The notes under the pieces are model-generated. The model was not told the origin of the DNA and made no database searches. It saw only the letters and a program-made list of their open reading frames with translations. Positions 18,946 to 27,644 of a DNA stretch of 64,000 nucleotides are shown in pieces; position 1 is the stretch's first letter; each line of letters starts with the position of its first letter. The DNA is from Echinicola jeungdonensis. Lineage in GTDB: Bacteria; Bacteroidota; Bacteroidia; Cytophagales; Cyclobacteriaceae. The position numbers and the translations under genes were made by a program. Location: assembly GCF_030409905.1 (NCBI RefSeq), contig NZ_JAUFQT010000001.1, positions 2,459,001 to 2,523,000 of the forward strand. Reading direction: 5' to 3'.

Positions 18946-19590
18946 TTATCTTTTTCCTTCGTAAGGCATATAAATCACTTTTTTGGTTTCAAAAAAATCC
19001 TCTTCAAAGTAATCTTCCAAGTGGTATGGGACATAGGAAAGGTTTAATTCTTCCATTTCCTCGTCTATATCCCCTCCTTTGAGATACAAAATACCGTTTT
19101 GCATTTCGTTGAAGTCCTCTTTTTTGAATTTTTTCTTTGCCCAAGGGTAAAAATTGGCCATTCTGGTAACAGCCCGGCTGATAATAAAATCATATTTTCG
19201 GTTCAGGTTTTCAGCCCGTACTTGTTGGGCTTCCACGTTGCTTAATTTAAGGGTCTTGGCGATGTCTTTAACAACGGTAATTTTTTTGCCAATGGAATCC
19301 ACCAGGTGGAACCTTGCTTCAGGAAATAATATGGCCAGCGGAATACCGGGAAACCCTCCTCCGGTCCCAATGTCCAGGATCCATGTTTTTGGTTTGAAAG
19401 CCATTACTTTTGCAATCCCCAGCGAATGCAGCACATGGTGGGTGTAAAATTGATCCATGTCTTTTCTGCTGATGACATTGATTTTTTGGTTCCATTCCTG
19501 GTACAAATCTCCAAGTGCAGCAAATTGTTCTTTTTGTTGGTCGGAAAGATCAGGGAAGTATTTGAGGATCAAGTCAAGTTCCTGGTTCAT
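18946..19590 (-). CDS. rsmG: 16S rRNA (guanine527-N7)-methyltransferase
   Basis: Methylates G527 of 16S rRNA using SAM. The 214-residue protein shows the RsmG signature ILDIGTGGGFPGIPLAILFP (SAM motif I, about residues 70-90) and FIISRAVTRM (motif with conserved Arg). Length is normal. It is preceded by a -7 box and stands alone. Loss of RsmG is known in other bacteria to give low-level streptomycin resistance; here the gene looks intact. Confidence 0.94.
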   Translation of the reverse strand: MNQELDLILKYFPDLSDQQKEQFAALGDLYQEWNQKINVISRKDMDQFYTHHVLHSLGIAKVMAFKPKTWILDIGTGGGFPGIPLAILFPEARFHLVDSIGKKITVVKDIAKTLKLSNVEAQQVRAENLNRKYDFIISRAVTRMANFYPWAKKKFKKEDFNEMQNGILYLKGGDIDEEMEELNLSYVPYHLEDYFEEDFFETKKVIYMPYEGKR

Positions 19591-20204
19591 GGTTTAATAT
19601 TTGATTTGGCCATAGAAAGCCACAAAGGTAGTTCTTTAGATTAAAAGATTATAAAAATTGCAAAATATGTATATCCGTAATTATGCTATCGATTTTAATA
19701 AATATAAGAAAGTCCAAGAACCAGATTGCCGATAGGCAAGTTTGCTCGAACCTGTTAATGGATAGGGAAAGGTGGTAAATAGATTTGGGATATTATTTTG
19801 AAAAAGAATGAATGAGTAAGTCTTCAAATCGAACCGGTCGGTCCAAATAATTTATGAAAGATCAAGGGAGGGTTTTGTTTCGCAAATTAAGGATCCAGGG
19901 GAAAAGTTGTGGGCGGGTAAAATCCTGGCAATACTATTTAAGGGTCATTTGGAGGGCATAATCTCAAAATCTATTTTTCGATTTGGGGATTACAAATCCC
20001 CTAAAACCGATAGGTGGGAATTTTAATGACGGCCAGCATATTTTTCTTACTTGGTAAATATTGCCTTCTCAAAAGATTTTCGGGGTGAACCCAAATTAAC
20101 CCTGACCGGTTTAATTTTTTAGGCTTTTTCGTTAAAAATAATATAGTGGTCTTTAGGGCCTGACCAGGGAAGAGCAATCAAAAATCTTAAATCTTCCCTC
20201 TAAC
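19591..20204. other. Intergenic region between rsmG and the ECF sigma gene
   Basis: About 610 bases with no convincing gene. It contains the rsmG -7 box near 19623 and a small perfect stem-loop, GGGGATT/AATCCCC around ACA, at 19985-20001. The rest lies downstream of the sigma gene stop and shows nothing recognisable. Confidence 0.5.
19623..19630 (-). promoter_or_regulatory. Candidate -7 box for rsmG
   Basis: Minus-strand TACCTTTG matches TAnnTTTG exactly, 33 bases upstream of the ATG at 19590. No -33 TTG at normal spacing. Confidence 0.4.
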
Positions 20205-20816
20205 CTATATATGCTTGTCTTTTCCACGGGCAATTTCATAAAGTAATTCTCTGGACCTGTGCAATTGGGCCTTAACAGTTCCCAAGGGTTTATCCAGCTC
20301 CTGAGCTATTTCATCATAGGATAGCTCATCAAAGTAACGGAGTTTGACCAGTTTGCGGTATTTGGCAGGTAGCTTGTCAACAAAAATCCGCACCATTTCT
20401 ATCCGTTGGGATTTAATGTATTCGTCCTGGGGGTTGTTTTCATCATCCTCTACATCAATATTGACCGAGTTTCCCCCGTCATCAGTTAAAGTGTTGTTTA
20501 AGCTCATGGTTTTGAGCTTTTTCTTTCGAATAAAGTCAATGGTGTTATTGGTGGCAATTCTAAAAAGCCAAGTGCTGAAAGTATAGTCTTTTTTAAATTT
20601 ATGAAGGTTTCGGAAAGCCTTAGCAAAGGCTTCCATTGTCAAGTCTTCTGCATCGTCTGCATCCCGGATCATTTTTAAGATCATGAAATAAACCGCCTTT
20701 TTATACCGCTTCATTAGGTTGGCATATGCTTGCTGGTCTTTTTGACCTACGGCCTTATCAATTAATTCAAAATCCTCTAATGCTTTGTCCGAGAACCCTC
20801 TTTCGTTTATTTCCAT
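20205..20816 (-). CDS. ECF-type RNA polymerase sigma factor
   Basis: A 203-residue sigma-70 family protein with region 2 (about residues 27-95, including DAEDLTMEAFAKAF and the DNA-melting segment FSTWLFRIATNNTIDFIRK) and region 4 (about 145-195, ELSYDEIAQELDKPLGTVKA, a helix-turn-helix). Regions 1.1 and 3 are absent, as in ECF sigmas. Its ATG (20816) overlaps the end of the upstream glycosyltransferase by 10 bases, so translation is probably coupled. No anti-sigma factor gene is next to it; downstream is a 614-base gap. Confidence 0.9.
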   Translation of the reverse strand: MEINERGFSDKALEDFELIDKAVGQKDQQAYANLMKRYKKAVYFMILKMIRDADDAEDLTMEAFAKAFRNLHKFKKDYTFSTWLFRIATNNTIDFIRKKKLKTMSLNNTLTDDGGNSVNIDVEDDENNPQDEYIKSQRIEMVRIFVDKLPAKYRKLVKLRYFDELSYDEIAQELDKPLGTVKAQLHRSRELLYEIARGKDKHI

Positions 20817-21937
20817 CTAACTGTTTTTGAAAGGTAACCCTTAGTACCAATAATCCAAAAATAACTTAAATACATTAAATCGAAAAACATCGTCCAGAAC
20901 ACTTTTCCCTGCCCTTCCAGTTTCATTCTGGCACCATTTAAGCCTGAGAATTGCAGGAATGCCCTGGTAATAATAATACCAACAAGCAGGGAGATTGGTT
21001 CCCATTCTCTGTGAATTCCTAGTAAAATAAGTCCTGATGCCCAAAATACCAGGTGGCTCATAGCATAAATGCCTATCTTAAGTTTGTCTGCAAAGCGGTA
21101 ATGTTTGCCTGCTTGAAAATGGCGTTTTTTCTGGATGTAATATTCTTTTATGGTGGTTTTGGGGATGGACTTAGTTATGCTTTCGGGATGGATGACCACT
21201 GCTGTATTTTTTTTGTGTGCATATCGGTTGATAAATAGGTCATCATCCCCGCCCATGATTTGCCATAACCCATTGAAGGCTTTCTTTTCCATAAAGAAAC
21301 TCCTGCGGTAAGCCAGGTTTCTTCCTACCCCCATATATGGTGATTTCCAAAGGGCAAATGAAAAATACTGTAAAGCGGTAAGCCAGGTTTCAAATTGGAT
21401 GAGGGTATTCAAAAACCCTTTTTGAATTTCATATCCTCCATATCCCAAAGCAAAGGTTTTTCCTTGATTTCGAATAGGATAGCTCATGCTTTTGATCCAA
21501 TTTGGGGAAACAGGCACACAATCAGCGTCTGTGAGGAGAATGACATCATTTTTGGCCACTTTTATCCCAAGAGTAAGAGCATATTTTTTGGGGGTTACAT
21601 GTTTTGGTGTGTAATCAATGGTGACCGTTCTCAATTTGGGAAATTGTGTCATTAATCTTTCCAATAGGAATCGCGTACCATCATGGGATTGGTCATTGAC
21701 CACAATAATTTCAAAATTGGGGTAATCCTGTTGAAATAAGAGGGGAATAAGTTTCTCCAGGTTCTTTTTCTCATTTCTCGCAGGAATGATAATGCTAACT
21801 CCTTCCTTTTTGTCATCAGAAGAAACCGTGGTGTTTTGCTTGTAAAAAAAGCTTAGCCTTCCATAGATGAGGATCCAATAGATGAATTGTATAAGTGTGG
21901 CTATTAAAAAAGCAAGCCATAAAGATGCAATAATCAT
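20807..21937 (-). CDS. Family 2 glycosyltransferase, membrane-bound
   Basis: A processive-type GT2 of about 376 residues. There is a membrane helix near residues 1-22, then a GT-A domain with SIIIPARNEKKNLEKLIPLL, VVNDQSHDG, the metal-binding LLTDADC and the GGDDD acceptor region, and C-terminal hydrophobic segments. The sugar and acceptor are unknown. I chose ATG 21937 (MIIASLWLAFL); the frame is open to 22069 but that extension would cover the tgt promoter region and touch the tgt start. Its end overlaps the sigma gene by 10 bases. Confidence 0.85.
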   Translation of the reverse strand: MIIASLWLAFLIATLIQFIYWILIYGRLSFFYKQNTTVSSDDKKEGVSIIIPARNEKKNLEKLIPLLFQQDYPNFEIIVVNDQSHDGTRFLLERLMTQFPKLRTVTIDYTPKHVTPKKYALTLGIKVAKNDVILLTDADCVPVSPNWIKSMSYPIRNQGKTFALGYGGYEIQKGFLNTLIQFETWLTALQYFSFALWKSPYMGVGRNLAYRRSFFMEKKAFNGLWQIMGGDDDLFINRYAHKKNTAVVIHPESITKSIPKTTIKEYYIQKKRHFQAGKHYRFADKLKIGIYAMSHLVFWASGLILLGIHREWEPISLLVGIIITRAFLQFSGLNGARMKLEGQGKVFWTMFFDLMYLSYFWIIGTKGYLSKTVRWK

Positions 21938-21999
21938 GGGTGAATTGTTTCGGGGTAAAGATAAAATCAAAAACAGTAACTCTTTTAAGGATAAGCTTA

Positions 22000-22007
22000 T
22001 ATTTTTG
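22000..22007 (+). promoter_or_regulatory. Candidate -7 box for tgt
   Basis: TATTTTTG matches TAnnTTTG and lies 61 bases before the tgt ATG, predicting a leader of about 55 nt that would contain the hairpin at 22030-22055. No clear -33 element. Confidence 0.4.
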
Positions 22008-22029
22008 TGCTTCATTTGATAACTAAATA

Positions 22030-22055
22030 AAAACAAGGTCATTTCACCTTGTTTT
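22030..22055 (+). promoter_or_regulatory. Hairpin in the tgt 5' leader
   Basis: Perfect 10-bp inverted repeat AAAACAAGGT (22030-22039) / ACCTTGTTTT (22046-22055) with loop CATTTC, 13 bases before the tgt ATG. It has the look of a short terminator or translation-control hairpin. No upstream plus-strand gene needs terminating here. It does not match the preQ1 riboswitch pattern as I know it. Confidence 0.5.
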
Positions 22056-22068
22056 AAAAGCAGGTTCA

Positions 22069-23199
22069 ATGAAGTTTATTCTTGAGAAAAAAGATCCTAA
22101 TAGTAAAGCGAGGGCAGGAGTCATAAAAACAGATCATGGGGAAATTCAAACCCCTATTTTTATGCCTGTCGGAACAGCCGGGTCTGTTAAGGCAGTTCAC
22201 CAAAGGGAACTGACCTATGATGTTAAAGCACAGATTATACTTGGAAATACCTACCATTTATACCTCAGGCCGGGGCTGGACATATTGGAAAAGGCAGGAG
22301 GCCTTCACAAATTCAATGGTTGGAATAAGCCCATTCTTACGGATAGTGGGGGGTATCAGGTTTTTTCATTGGCAGGTACGCGAAAAATCACCGAAAATGG
22401 AGTGATTTTTAAGTCCCATATTGATGGCTCCAAGCATACCTTTACCCCCGAAAATGTGATGGATATCCAGCGCAGGATTGGGGCGGATATTATCATGGCT
22501 TTTGATGAATGTACGCCCTATCCTTGTGAGTATGGATATGCCAGAAAATCCATGGAAATGACCCACCGTTGGTTAAAAAGGTGCATAGACAGGGTTGATG
22601 CCACCGAAGGTCTATATGGGTATAGTCAAACATTGTTTCCCATAGTCCAAGGGAGTGTTTATAAAGACTTAAGGAAACAATCAGCAGAATTTGTGGCATC
22701 CTGTGACCAGGCAGGGAATGCGATTGGGGGACTTTCTGTTGGAGAGCCGGCTGAGATGATGTATGAAATGACCGAACTCGTTACGGAGATTTTGCCTGAG
22801 GATAAACCCCGTTATTTAATGGGGGTTGGAACTCCAGCCAACATCCTTGAAGGGATTGCCCTTGGGGTAGATATGTTTGACTGTGTAATGCCTACCCGTA
22901 ATGCCCGAAATGGTATGTTGTTTACCACTGAAGGGATTTTAAATATGCGGAATGAAAAATGGAAAGATGACTTTTCTCCTATTGATCCTGGTCTAAACAG
23001 TTATGTGAGTAATTTTTATTCTAAAGCTTATCTAAGACATTTGACCATAAGCAAGGAAATATTGGCTGCCCAAATTGCCAGTATCCATAATTTAAGTTTT
23101 TACCTTTGGCTGGTAGGAGAAGCCAGAGAAAAAATAAAATCAGGAGAGTTTGATAGTTGGAAAAGAGATATGGTAAAAAAGGTAAGCAGAAGATTATAA
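22069..23199 (+). CDS. tgt: tRNA-guanine(34) transglycosylase
   Basis: Exchanges the wobble guanine of GUN-anticodon tRNAs for preQ1 in queuosine synthesis. The 376-residue protein has the catalytic TDSGGYQVFSL and FDCVMPTRNARNG motifs, with the nucleophilic Asp in FDCVMP, and FDECTPYP. In the C-terminal part, where the E. coli enzyme has the zinc ligands CxCxxC, this protein reads LNSYVSN: all three cysteines are gone, while the fourth ligand His (SIHNL) stays. I believe other Bacteroidota share this, but cannot check here. An LptF/LptG-type permease follows, a common neighbour in the phylum. Confidence 0.95.
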   Translation: MKFILEKKDPNSKARAGVIKTDHGEIQTPIFMPVGTAGSVKAVHQRELTYDVKAQIILGNTYHLYLRPGLDILEKAGGLHKFNGWNKPILTDSGGYQVFSLAGTRKITENGVIFKSHIDGSKHTFTPENVMDIQRRIGADIIMAFDECTPYPCEYGYARKSMEMTHRWLKRCIDRVDATEGLYGYSQTLFPIVQGSVYKDLRKQSAEFVASCDQAGNAIGGLSVGEPAEMMYEMTELVTEILPEDKPRYLMGVGTPANILEGIALGVDMFDCVMPTRNARNGMLFTTEGILNMRNEKWKDDFSPIDPGLNSYVSNFYSKAYLRHLTISKEILAAQIASIHNLSFYLWLVGEAREKIKSGEFDSWKRDMVKKVSRRL

Positions 23200-23406
23200 T
23201 TCCTTCAGTCAAATCATAATGCCCCACCAACCATACTTAATAAGGAGTAGGTAGTGGTGGATTGGTGATCTAAAATACTCTTATTCCCAGTTTCAGTTAT
23301 TAAATAAATGAGTTTTAGTGCTGGGAATTATTTAGGCTTGTATCCAACTGGCCGAATCCTCCGTTGAAAAGAGGAGTCATCAGTTTTGAAAAAATAAATC
23401 AAGAAC

Positions 23407-24480
23407 ATGAAAATACTGGACAAACTTATTATCAAGGATTTCCTCAAAACCTATTTTTTTGTGGTTTTGATGCTGATCATGATTGTCCTCGTATTGGATT
23501 TTACGGAAAAAAATGATGCTTATATCAGGAACAATGTTCCAACCGATGAGATCCTGAAGTACATGTTCAATTATGGTTTGTACCTCAATAATCTGCTTAC
23601 TCCAATTACAGTATTTATTTCGGTAATATTTATTACTTCCAGGATGGCAGGGAGAACGGAGATAGTGGCCATTTTGAGTAGTGGGGTGAGTTTTTTACGT
23701 ATGTTGCGGCCCTTTATAATCGGAGCATCTTTAATTGCCTTGGCTAGCTTTTTATTAAATGGTTGGGTATTACCAGGGGCCACAGCTGGAGTGTATAACT
23801 TTAAAATGGAGTATTTGGAGGATAATAAAAATTTTGATCAGTCCAATATTCATATCAAAGTAGCACCGGATGTCTATGCTTATCTTTCCAGGTATTATAC
23901 CAGCGGAAAAACCGGGTATTCATTCACCCTTGAAAAGGTTCAGGATGGAGAGTTGTTAGCAAAGTTATCTGCTGACAAAATTGTTTGGGACACTGCCAAA
24001 AATGCATGGGAAGTTAGAAATTGGAGGTTGAGGGAGTTGGAGGAAATGGGCGAAAAATATACCGTTGGGGAGTCCTTGGATACAGTACTTTCCATTACTC
24101 CTAAGGATTTTGATCTCCCTGAAAATCACCATGAAACGTTAAATCTTCCGGAATTGAGCGAACAGATAAAGATCCTGGAGGATCGCGGGGCGGATAATGT
24201 CAGCTTTTATAAGATTGAGCGTTATGTAAGATTTATGTCTCCTTTTGCTGCGATCATCCTGACTTTTATTGGTGTAATTGTTTCTTCCAAAAAGACGCGG
24301 GGAGGTTCAGGTTTTAAAATTGCTTTGGGCTTTTTATTGGCATTTATATATATCATTCTTTTTCTACTTTCCCGGACTTTTGCCGAAGCAGGAACTACAT
24401 ATCCCATGCTGGCCGTATGGATGCCTAATATCGTTTTTGCCTTGACTGGAATAGTCCTTTATTCCACAGTGCCAAGGTAA
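23407..24480 (+). CDS. LptF/LptG family permease
   Basis: Inner-membrane subunit of the lipopolysaccharide export ABC transporter (LptB2FG), or a paralogue. The 357-residue protein has three hydrophobic segments in the first 125 residues, a periplasmic jellyroll-like region (about 130-265) and three more membrane segments at the C terminus, which is the YjgP/YjgQ layout. Whether it is LptF or LptG cannot be settled from sequence by eye, and its partner is not in the window. It lies 207 bases after tgt. Confidence 0.88.
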   Translation: MKILDKLIIKDFLKTYFFVVLMLIMIVLVLDFTEKNDAYIRNNVPTDEILKYMFNYGLYLNNLLTPITVFISVIFITSRMAGRTEIVAILSSGVSFLRMLRPFIIGASLIALASFLLNGWVLPGATAGVYNFKMEYLEDNKNFDQSNIHIKVAPDVYAYLSRYYTSGKTGYSFTLEKVQDGELLAKLSADKIVWDTAKNAWEVRNWRLRELEEMGEKYTVGESLDTVLSITPKDFDLPENHHETLNLPELSEQIKILEDRGADNVSFYKIERYVRFMSPFAAIILTFIGVIVSSKKTRGGSGFKIALGFLLAFIYIILFLLSRTFAEAGTTYPMLAVWMPNIVFALTGIVLYSTVPR

Positions 24481-24514
24481 TGGGGAATATTAAGAAAGGT
24501 CTTTTGAAGCTGTT

Positions 24515-25321
24515 TTATAACTGGTTTTTGTAAGTAAAATAATCTTCCGGCCAATTTGATATAGAGGGTTCCTGATCAAAAAGACCAAACACGGTAGAGC
24601 CAGACCCTGACATAGCTGCATAAAATGCACCTTGCTGGTATAGATTTTCCTTTATTGCCCCGATCTGAGGATGTTTTTTGAATATGCTTTCCTCAAAGTT
24701 ATTTACTAATTTTTCTTTCCAAGATTTAGGGTCCATAAGTATTTCTTTAAGGGGGTGAGCAGGGCTTTTGGGGATTATTCCCGCATAAGCTTCTTGAGTG
24801 CTGATGTGTATTTTGGGCTGGACTAAAACAAGCCATCTACCCTTTAGATTTACCTCTACCTCCTCAAGGATTTCTCCGCGGCCTTTGGCCAACTGGGGTT
24901 TGTTTTGGATAAAAAAAGGGCAGTCACTGCCAAGTTCCGCGGCATAATCTTCCAAAAACCAATCCTCCAAATGAAGGTTGAAAAGCATATTCATGATTTT
25001 TAAGGCAAATGCGGCATCAGAGGATCCTCCTCCAAGGCCTGCCCCCATAGGGATGGCCTTGTGCAAATGCATACTCACATGTGGTAGGTCATTAAAGTCC
25101 TTCCTAAGCAATTTGAGGGCTTTGAAAATGAGGTTTTGTTTTTCATTGCCAGGTACTTGAAGACCGGTGTTTTTAAAAGTGGTTTTTGGGGCGGGGATCA
25201 TTTCCAATGCATCACAAAGTGGAATGGGAAAAAGACAGGTTTCGATCTCGTGAAATCCATCTTTTCTTTTCTCTGTAATATGAAGGCCGAGGTTAATTTT
25301 TGCGTTTGGAAACTGTATCAT
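24515..25321 (-). CDS. ispE: 4-diphosphocytidyl-2-C-methyl-D-erythritol kinase
   Basis: MEP pathway kinase of the GHMP family. The 268-residue protein starts MIQFPNAKINLGL, carries the ATP-binding loop PMGAGLGGGSSDAAF near residues 90-105, and a C-terminal GHMP motif (MSGSGSTVFGLF). It converges on the LptF/G gene with a gap of 34 bases. Second MEP-pathway gene in the window with ispH. Confidence 0.94.
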   Translation of the reverse strand: MIQFPNAKINLGLHITEKRKDGFHEIETCLFPIPLCDALEMIPAPKTTFKNTGLQVPGNEKQNLIFKALKLLRKDFNDLPHVSMHLHKAIPMGAGLGGGSSDAAFALKIMNMLFNLHLEDWFLEDYAAELGSDCPFFIQNKPQLAKGRGEILEEVEVNLKGRWLVLVQPKIHISTQEAYAGIIPKSPAHPLKEILMDPKSWKEKLVNNFEESIFKKHPQIGAIKENLYQQGAFYAAMSGSGSTVFGLFDQEPSISNWPEDYFTYKNQL

Positions 25322-25644
25322 ACTTTAAATAAAAGTTTATAAAATGCAAAACTATAAAAACAAGTGATTAAATTTACTCACAAAGGTCTTATGAATTGTT
25401 TAATGAAAGTGAGGATTTTTACCGAATATCCAAAAATTCAAATTCAAGATTGAATTTGTTATGATTTATTTAACAAAAATTTAAATAATGTAGAAATCAG
25501 AAGATTATTCTGAATTTTGGAAAAAAATTATTTTTATAAAACAAAAAATGGTGTATGGCCATAAAAAGCTGTTTTAAATTCTTGTCCATACCCAAGAATG
25601 CAATAGTTTAATTTTTTTATCATTTTAAAAAAAGAAATAAAATA
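25322..25644. other. AT-rich gap upstream of the ilv promoter
   Basis: About 320 bases of strongly AT-rich sequence between the start of ispE (minus) and the ilv promoter (plus). No gene or strong hairpin is seen. It must hold the ispE promoter, for which no exact TAnnTTTG match is in a good place. Confidence 0.45.
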
Positions 25645-25675
25645 TTGTAAGTGTCAATTTAGGGTTTTACTTTTG
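25645..25675 (+). promoter_or_regulatory. Promoter of the ilv-leu operon
   Basis: TTG (25645-25647), 20 bases, then TACTTTTG (25668-25675): both elements of the Bacteroidota promoter (TTG at -33, TAnnTTTG at -7) at the expected spacing. Transcription would begin near 25680, about 50 bases before the leader peptide ATG. Confidence 0.7.
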
Positions 25676-25727
25676 TTAAGCAATTGGAAAAAGATCAAGA
25701 AATCGGATTCACAAAACGAATAAAAGC

Positions 25728-25787
25728 ATGTTTAGAATAGTCAGCGTCATTTCCCTTATTGTTATTCTCATTTTCACCTTAAAATGA
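25728..25787 (+). CDS. Branched-chain amino acid leader peptide (attenuator)
   Basis: A 19-codon frame from ATG 25728 to TGA 25785-25787 encodes MFRIVSVISLIVILIFTLK: five Ile, three Val and three Leu, 11 of 19 residues. It lies between a good promoter and a terminator hairpin, upstream of ilvD. This is the design of IlvL-type leader peptides, where slow translation of the regulatory codons signals lack of charged tRNA. The stop codon overlaps the antiterminator arm (25784-25792). The peptide itself is probably not functional. Too short for routine gene calling. Confidence 0.8.
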   Translation: MFRIVSVISLIVILIFTLK

Positions 25788-25835
25788 GGCGCTAGGCTAT
25801 TGTTAATACATTCATAAAGCAATAAAGTGCCTCAT
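25784..25835 (+). promoter_or_regulatory. Antiterminator pairing of the ilv attenuator
   Basis: ATGAGGCGC (25784-25792), which overlaps the leader stop codon, can pair with GTGCCTCAT (25827-25835), nine pairs with one G-U. The second arm is also the 5' arm of the terminator, so the two structures exclude each other. A ribosome that reaches the leader stop covers 25784-25792 and lets the terminator form; one stalled on Ile/Val/Leu codons leaves it free. Confidence 0.7.
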
Positions 25836-25855
25836 CTCATGAGGCACTTTTTTTT
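25824..25855 (+). terminator. Attenuator terminator upstream of ilvD
   Basis: Perfect 12-bp stem AAAGTGCCTCAT (25824-25835) / ATGAGGCACTTT (25839-25850), loop CTC, then a T run to 25855. It lies 30 bases before ilvD and after the leader peptide, so it acts as a conditional stop rather than the end of a gene. Confidence 0.85.
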
Positions 25856-25885
25856 ATAAGATAATAACAGAATTTAATTTTAAGC

Positions 25886-27568
25886 ATGAGCGATTTGAAA
25901 AAGTATAGTTGGGAAATCAGTGATAATCAGGAGCATCCGGCTGGAATGGCCATGCTCTATGCCACAGGGATCAGCGATGAAAAAATGAAGCAGCCCTTTG
26001 TTGGAGTGGCAAGTTGTGGTTATGAAAGTAACCCTTGCAACATGCATTTGAATGGTTTTGCCAAGGATATAAAGGAATCCACAGACCAGGCAGATTTGGC
26101 TGGTTTTGTATTTAATACCATCGGGATCAGCGATGGTATTTCTATGGGGACCTCAGGAATGCGCTATAGCTTACCTTCCAGGGAGGTGATTGCCGATTCT
26201 GTTGAATCGTTCATTTTAGGGCATTCCTTTGATGGAGTGGTTACCGTTGCTGGATGTGATAAAAACATGCCCGGTGCGGTCATGGGAATGCTAAGGGTAA
26301 ACCGTCCAGGGGTTATGGTCTTTGGCGGTACGATCCGTTCAGGAAACTATAAAGGGGAGAAATTGAATATAGTTTCTGCCTTTGAAGCTTATGGAAAGAG
26401 GATCAATGGACAGATTAATGATGAAGATTATTTGGGAGTAATCAAAAATGCCTGCCCTGGGGCAGGTGCATGTGGAGGAATGTACACTGCCAACACCATG
26501 TCTTCAGCTATTGAAGCCATGGGTTTGTCTTTACCTTATAGTTCTTCCAATCCTGCTACTTCTGAAGAAAAGAAACAAGAGTGTAGGGATATTGGTCCAT
26601 ATATTAAGGTGTTGTTGGAAAAGGATATCAAACCAAAAGATATCGTAACCAAGAAAAGCCTTGAAAATGCAGTTAGGGTAGTGGTAGCCCTTGGAGGTAG
26701 TACCAATGCTACCTTGCACCTTTTGGCTATTGCCAGAACTGCAGGTGTTGATTTTACTTTGGAAGATTTCAAGAGGATCAATGCTGAAACTCCAGTTTTA
26801 GGTGACTTTAAGCCAAGTGGCAAATATATGATGGAAGACCTTCACGATCAGGGTGGACTTCCTGCCTTCTTAAAATATTTCCTGAATGAAGGTTTGTTAC
26901 ACGGAGATTGCCTGACAGTAACCGGTAAAACCCTGGCAGAAAACTTAGCCGATGTGGAACCTATTAAGCCTTCTGTTGAAGGGGTTATCCATCCTTTGGA
27001 TCAGCCCATTAAAGAATCTGGGCATCTTTGCATCTTGCATGGCAATGTGGCACCGGAAGGGGCTGTAGCAAAGATCTCTGGAAAAGAAGGGAAATCCTTT
27101 ACCGGTAAGGCCAGGGTGTATGACAGTGAAGTTGAGGCCAATGAGGCCATGAAAAATAAAGAAGTGCAGAAGGGGGATGTGGTAGTAATCCGGTATGTAG
27201 GTCCAAAGGGTGGCCCGGGAATGCCAGAAATGCTGAAGCCAACTTCTATCATTATTGGAGGAGGTCTGGGTTCAGATGTGGCTTTGATCACTGATGGTAG
27301 GTTCTCCGGTGGTACCCATGGCTTTGTGGTAGGTCACGTCACTCCGGAAGCCTACACAGGAGGTCCAATTGGTTTGTTGCAAAATGGTGATGAAATCACC
27401 ATTGATGCGGAAACTATGGAAATCAATACCAATGTCTCAGAGGAGGAATTTGCAGAAAGGAAGAAAAACTGGAAAAACAAAGACCTGAGCCATTTGGAAG
27501 GGACATTAAGAAAATATAGTCAACTCGTGGCCACCGCATCAGAAGGGTGTATTACAGATAAAAAATAA
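25886..27568 (+). CDS. ilvD: Dihydroxy-acid dehydratase
   Basis: Dehydrates 2,3-dihydroxy acids to the 2-keto acids in valine and isoleucine synthesis, using an iron-sulfur cluster. The cluster cysteines are in [20 protein letters not shown] and [16 protein letters not shown]. The C-terminal swivel domain has the [11 protein letters not shown] motif. 560 residues, normal length. First structural gene of the operon, downstream of the attenuator. A short hairpin with a T7 loop (GCTTCC/GGAGGC) sits in the 76-base gap before ilvB. Confidence 0.97.
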   Translation: MSDLKKYSWEISDNQEHPAGMAMLYATGISDEKMKQPFVGVASCGYESNPCNMHLNGFAKDIKESTDQADLAGFVFNTIGISDGISMGTSGMRYSLPSREVIADSVESFILGHSFDGVVTVAGCDKNMPGAVMGMLRVNRPGVMVFGGTIRSGNYKGEKLNIVSAFEAYGKRINGQINDEDYLGVIKNACPGAGACGGMYTANTMSSAIEAMGLSLPYSSSNPATSEEKKQECRDIGPYIKVLLEKDIKPKDIVTKKSLENAVRVVVALGGSTNATLHLLAIARTAGVDFTLEDFKRINAETPVLGDFKPSGKYMMEDLHDQGGLPAFLKYFLNEGLLHGDCLTVTGKTLAENLADVEPIKPSVEGVIHPLDQPIKESGHLCILHGNVAPEGAVAKISGKEGKSFTGKARVYDSEVEANEAMKNKEVQKGDVVVIRYVGPKGGPGMPEMLKPTSIIIGGGLGSDVALITDGRFSGGTHGFVVGHVTPEAYTGGPIGLLQNGDEITIDAETMEINTNVSEEEFAERKKNWKNKDLSHLEGTLRKYSQLVATASEGCITDKK

Positions 27569-27644
27569 TATAGTGAAATCAGTTGAAGCTTCCTTTTTTT
27601 GGAGGCCCGCTGAAATTGACTATCTCAAATAAATTTTATTGCAC

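Noticed and set aside
22069..22257. 63-codon minus-strand frame over the tgt start
   Set aside because: Entirely opposite the conserved Tgt N terminus.
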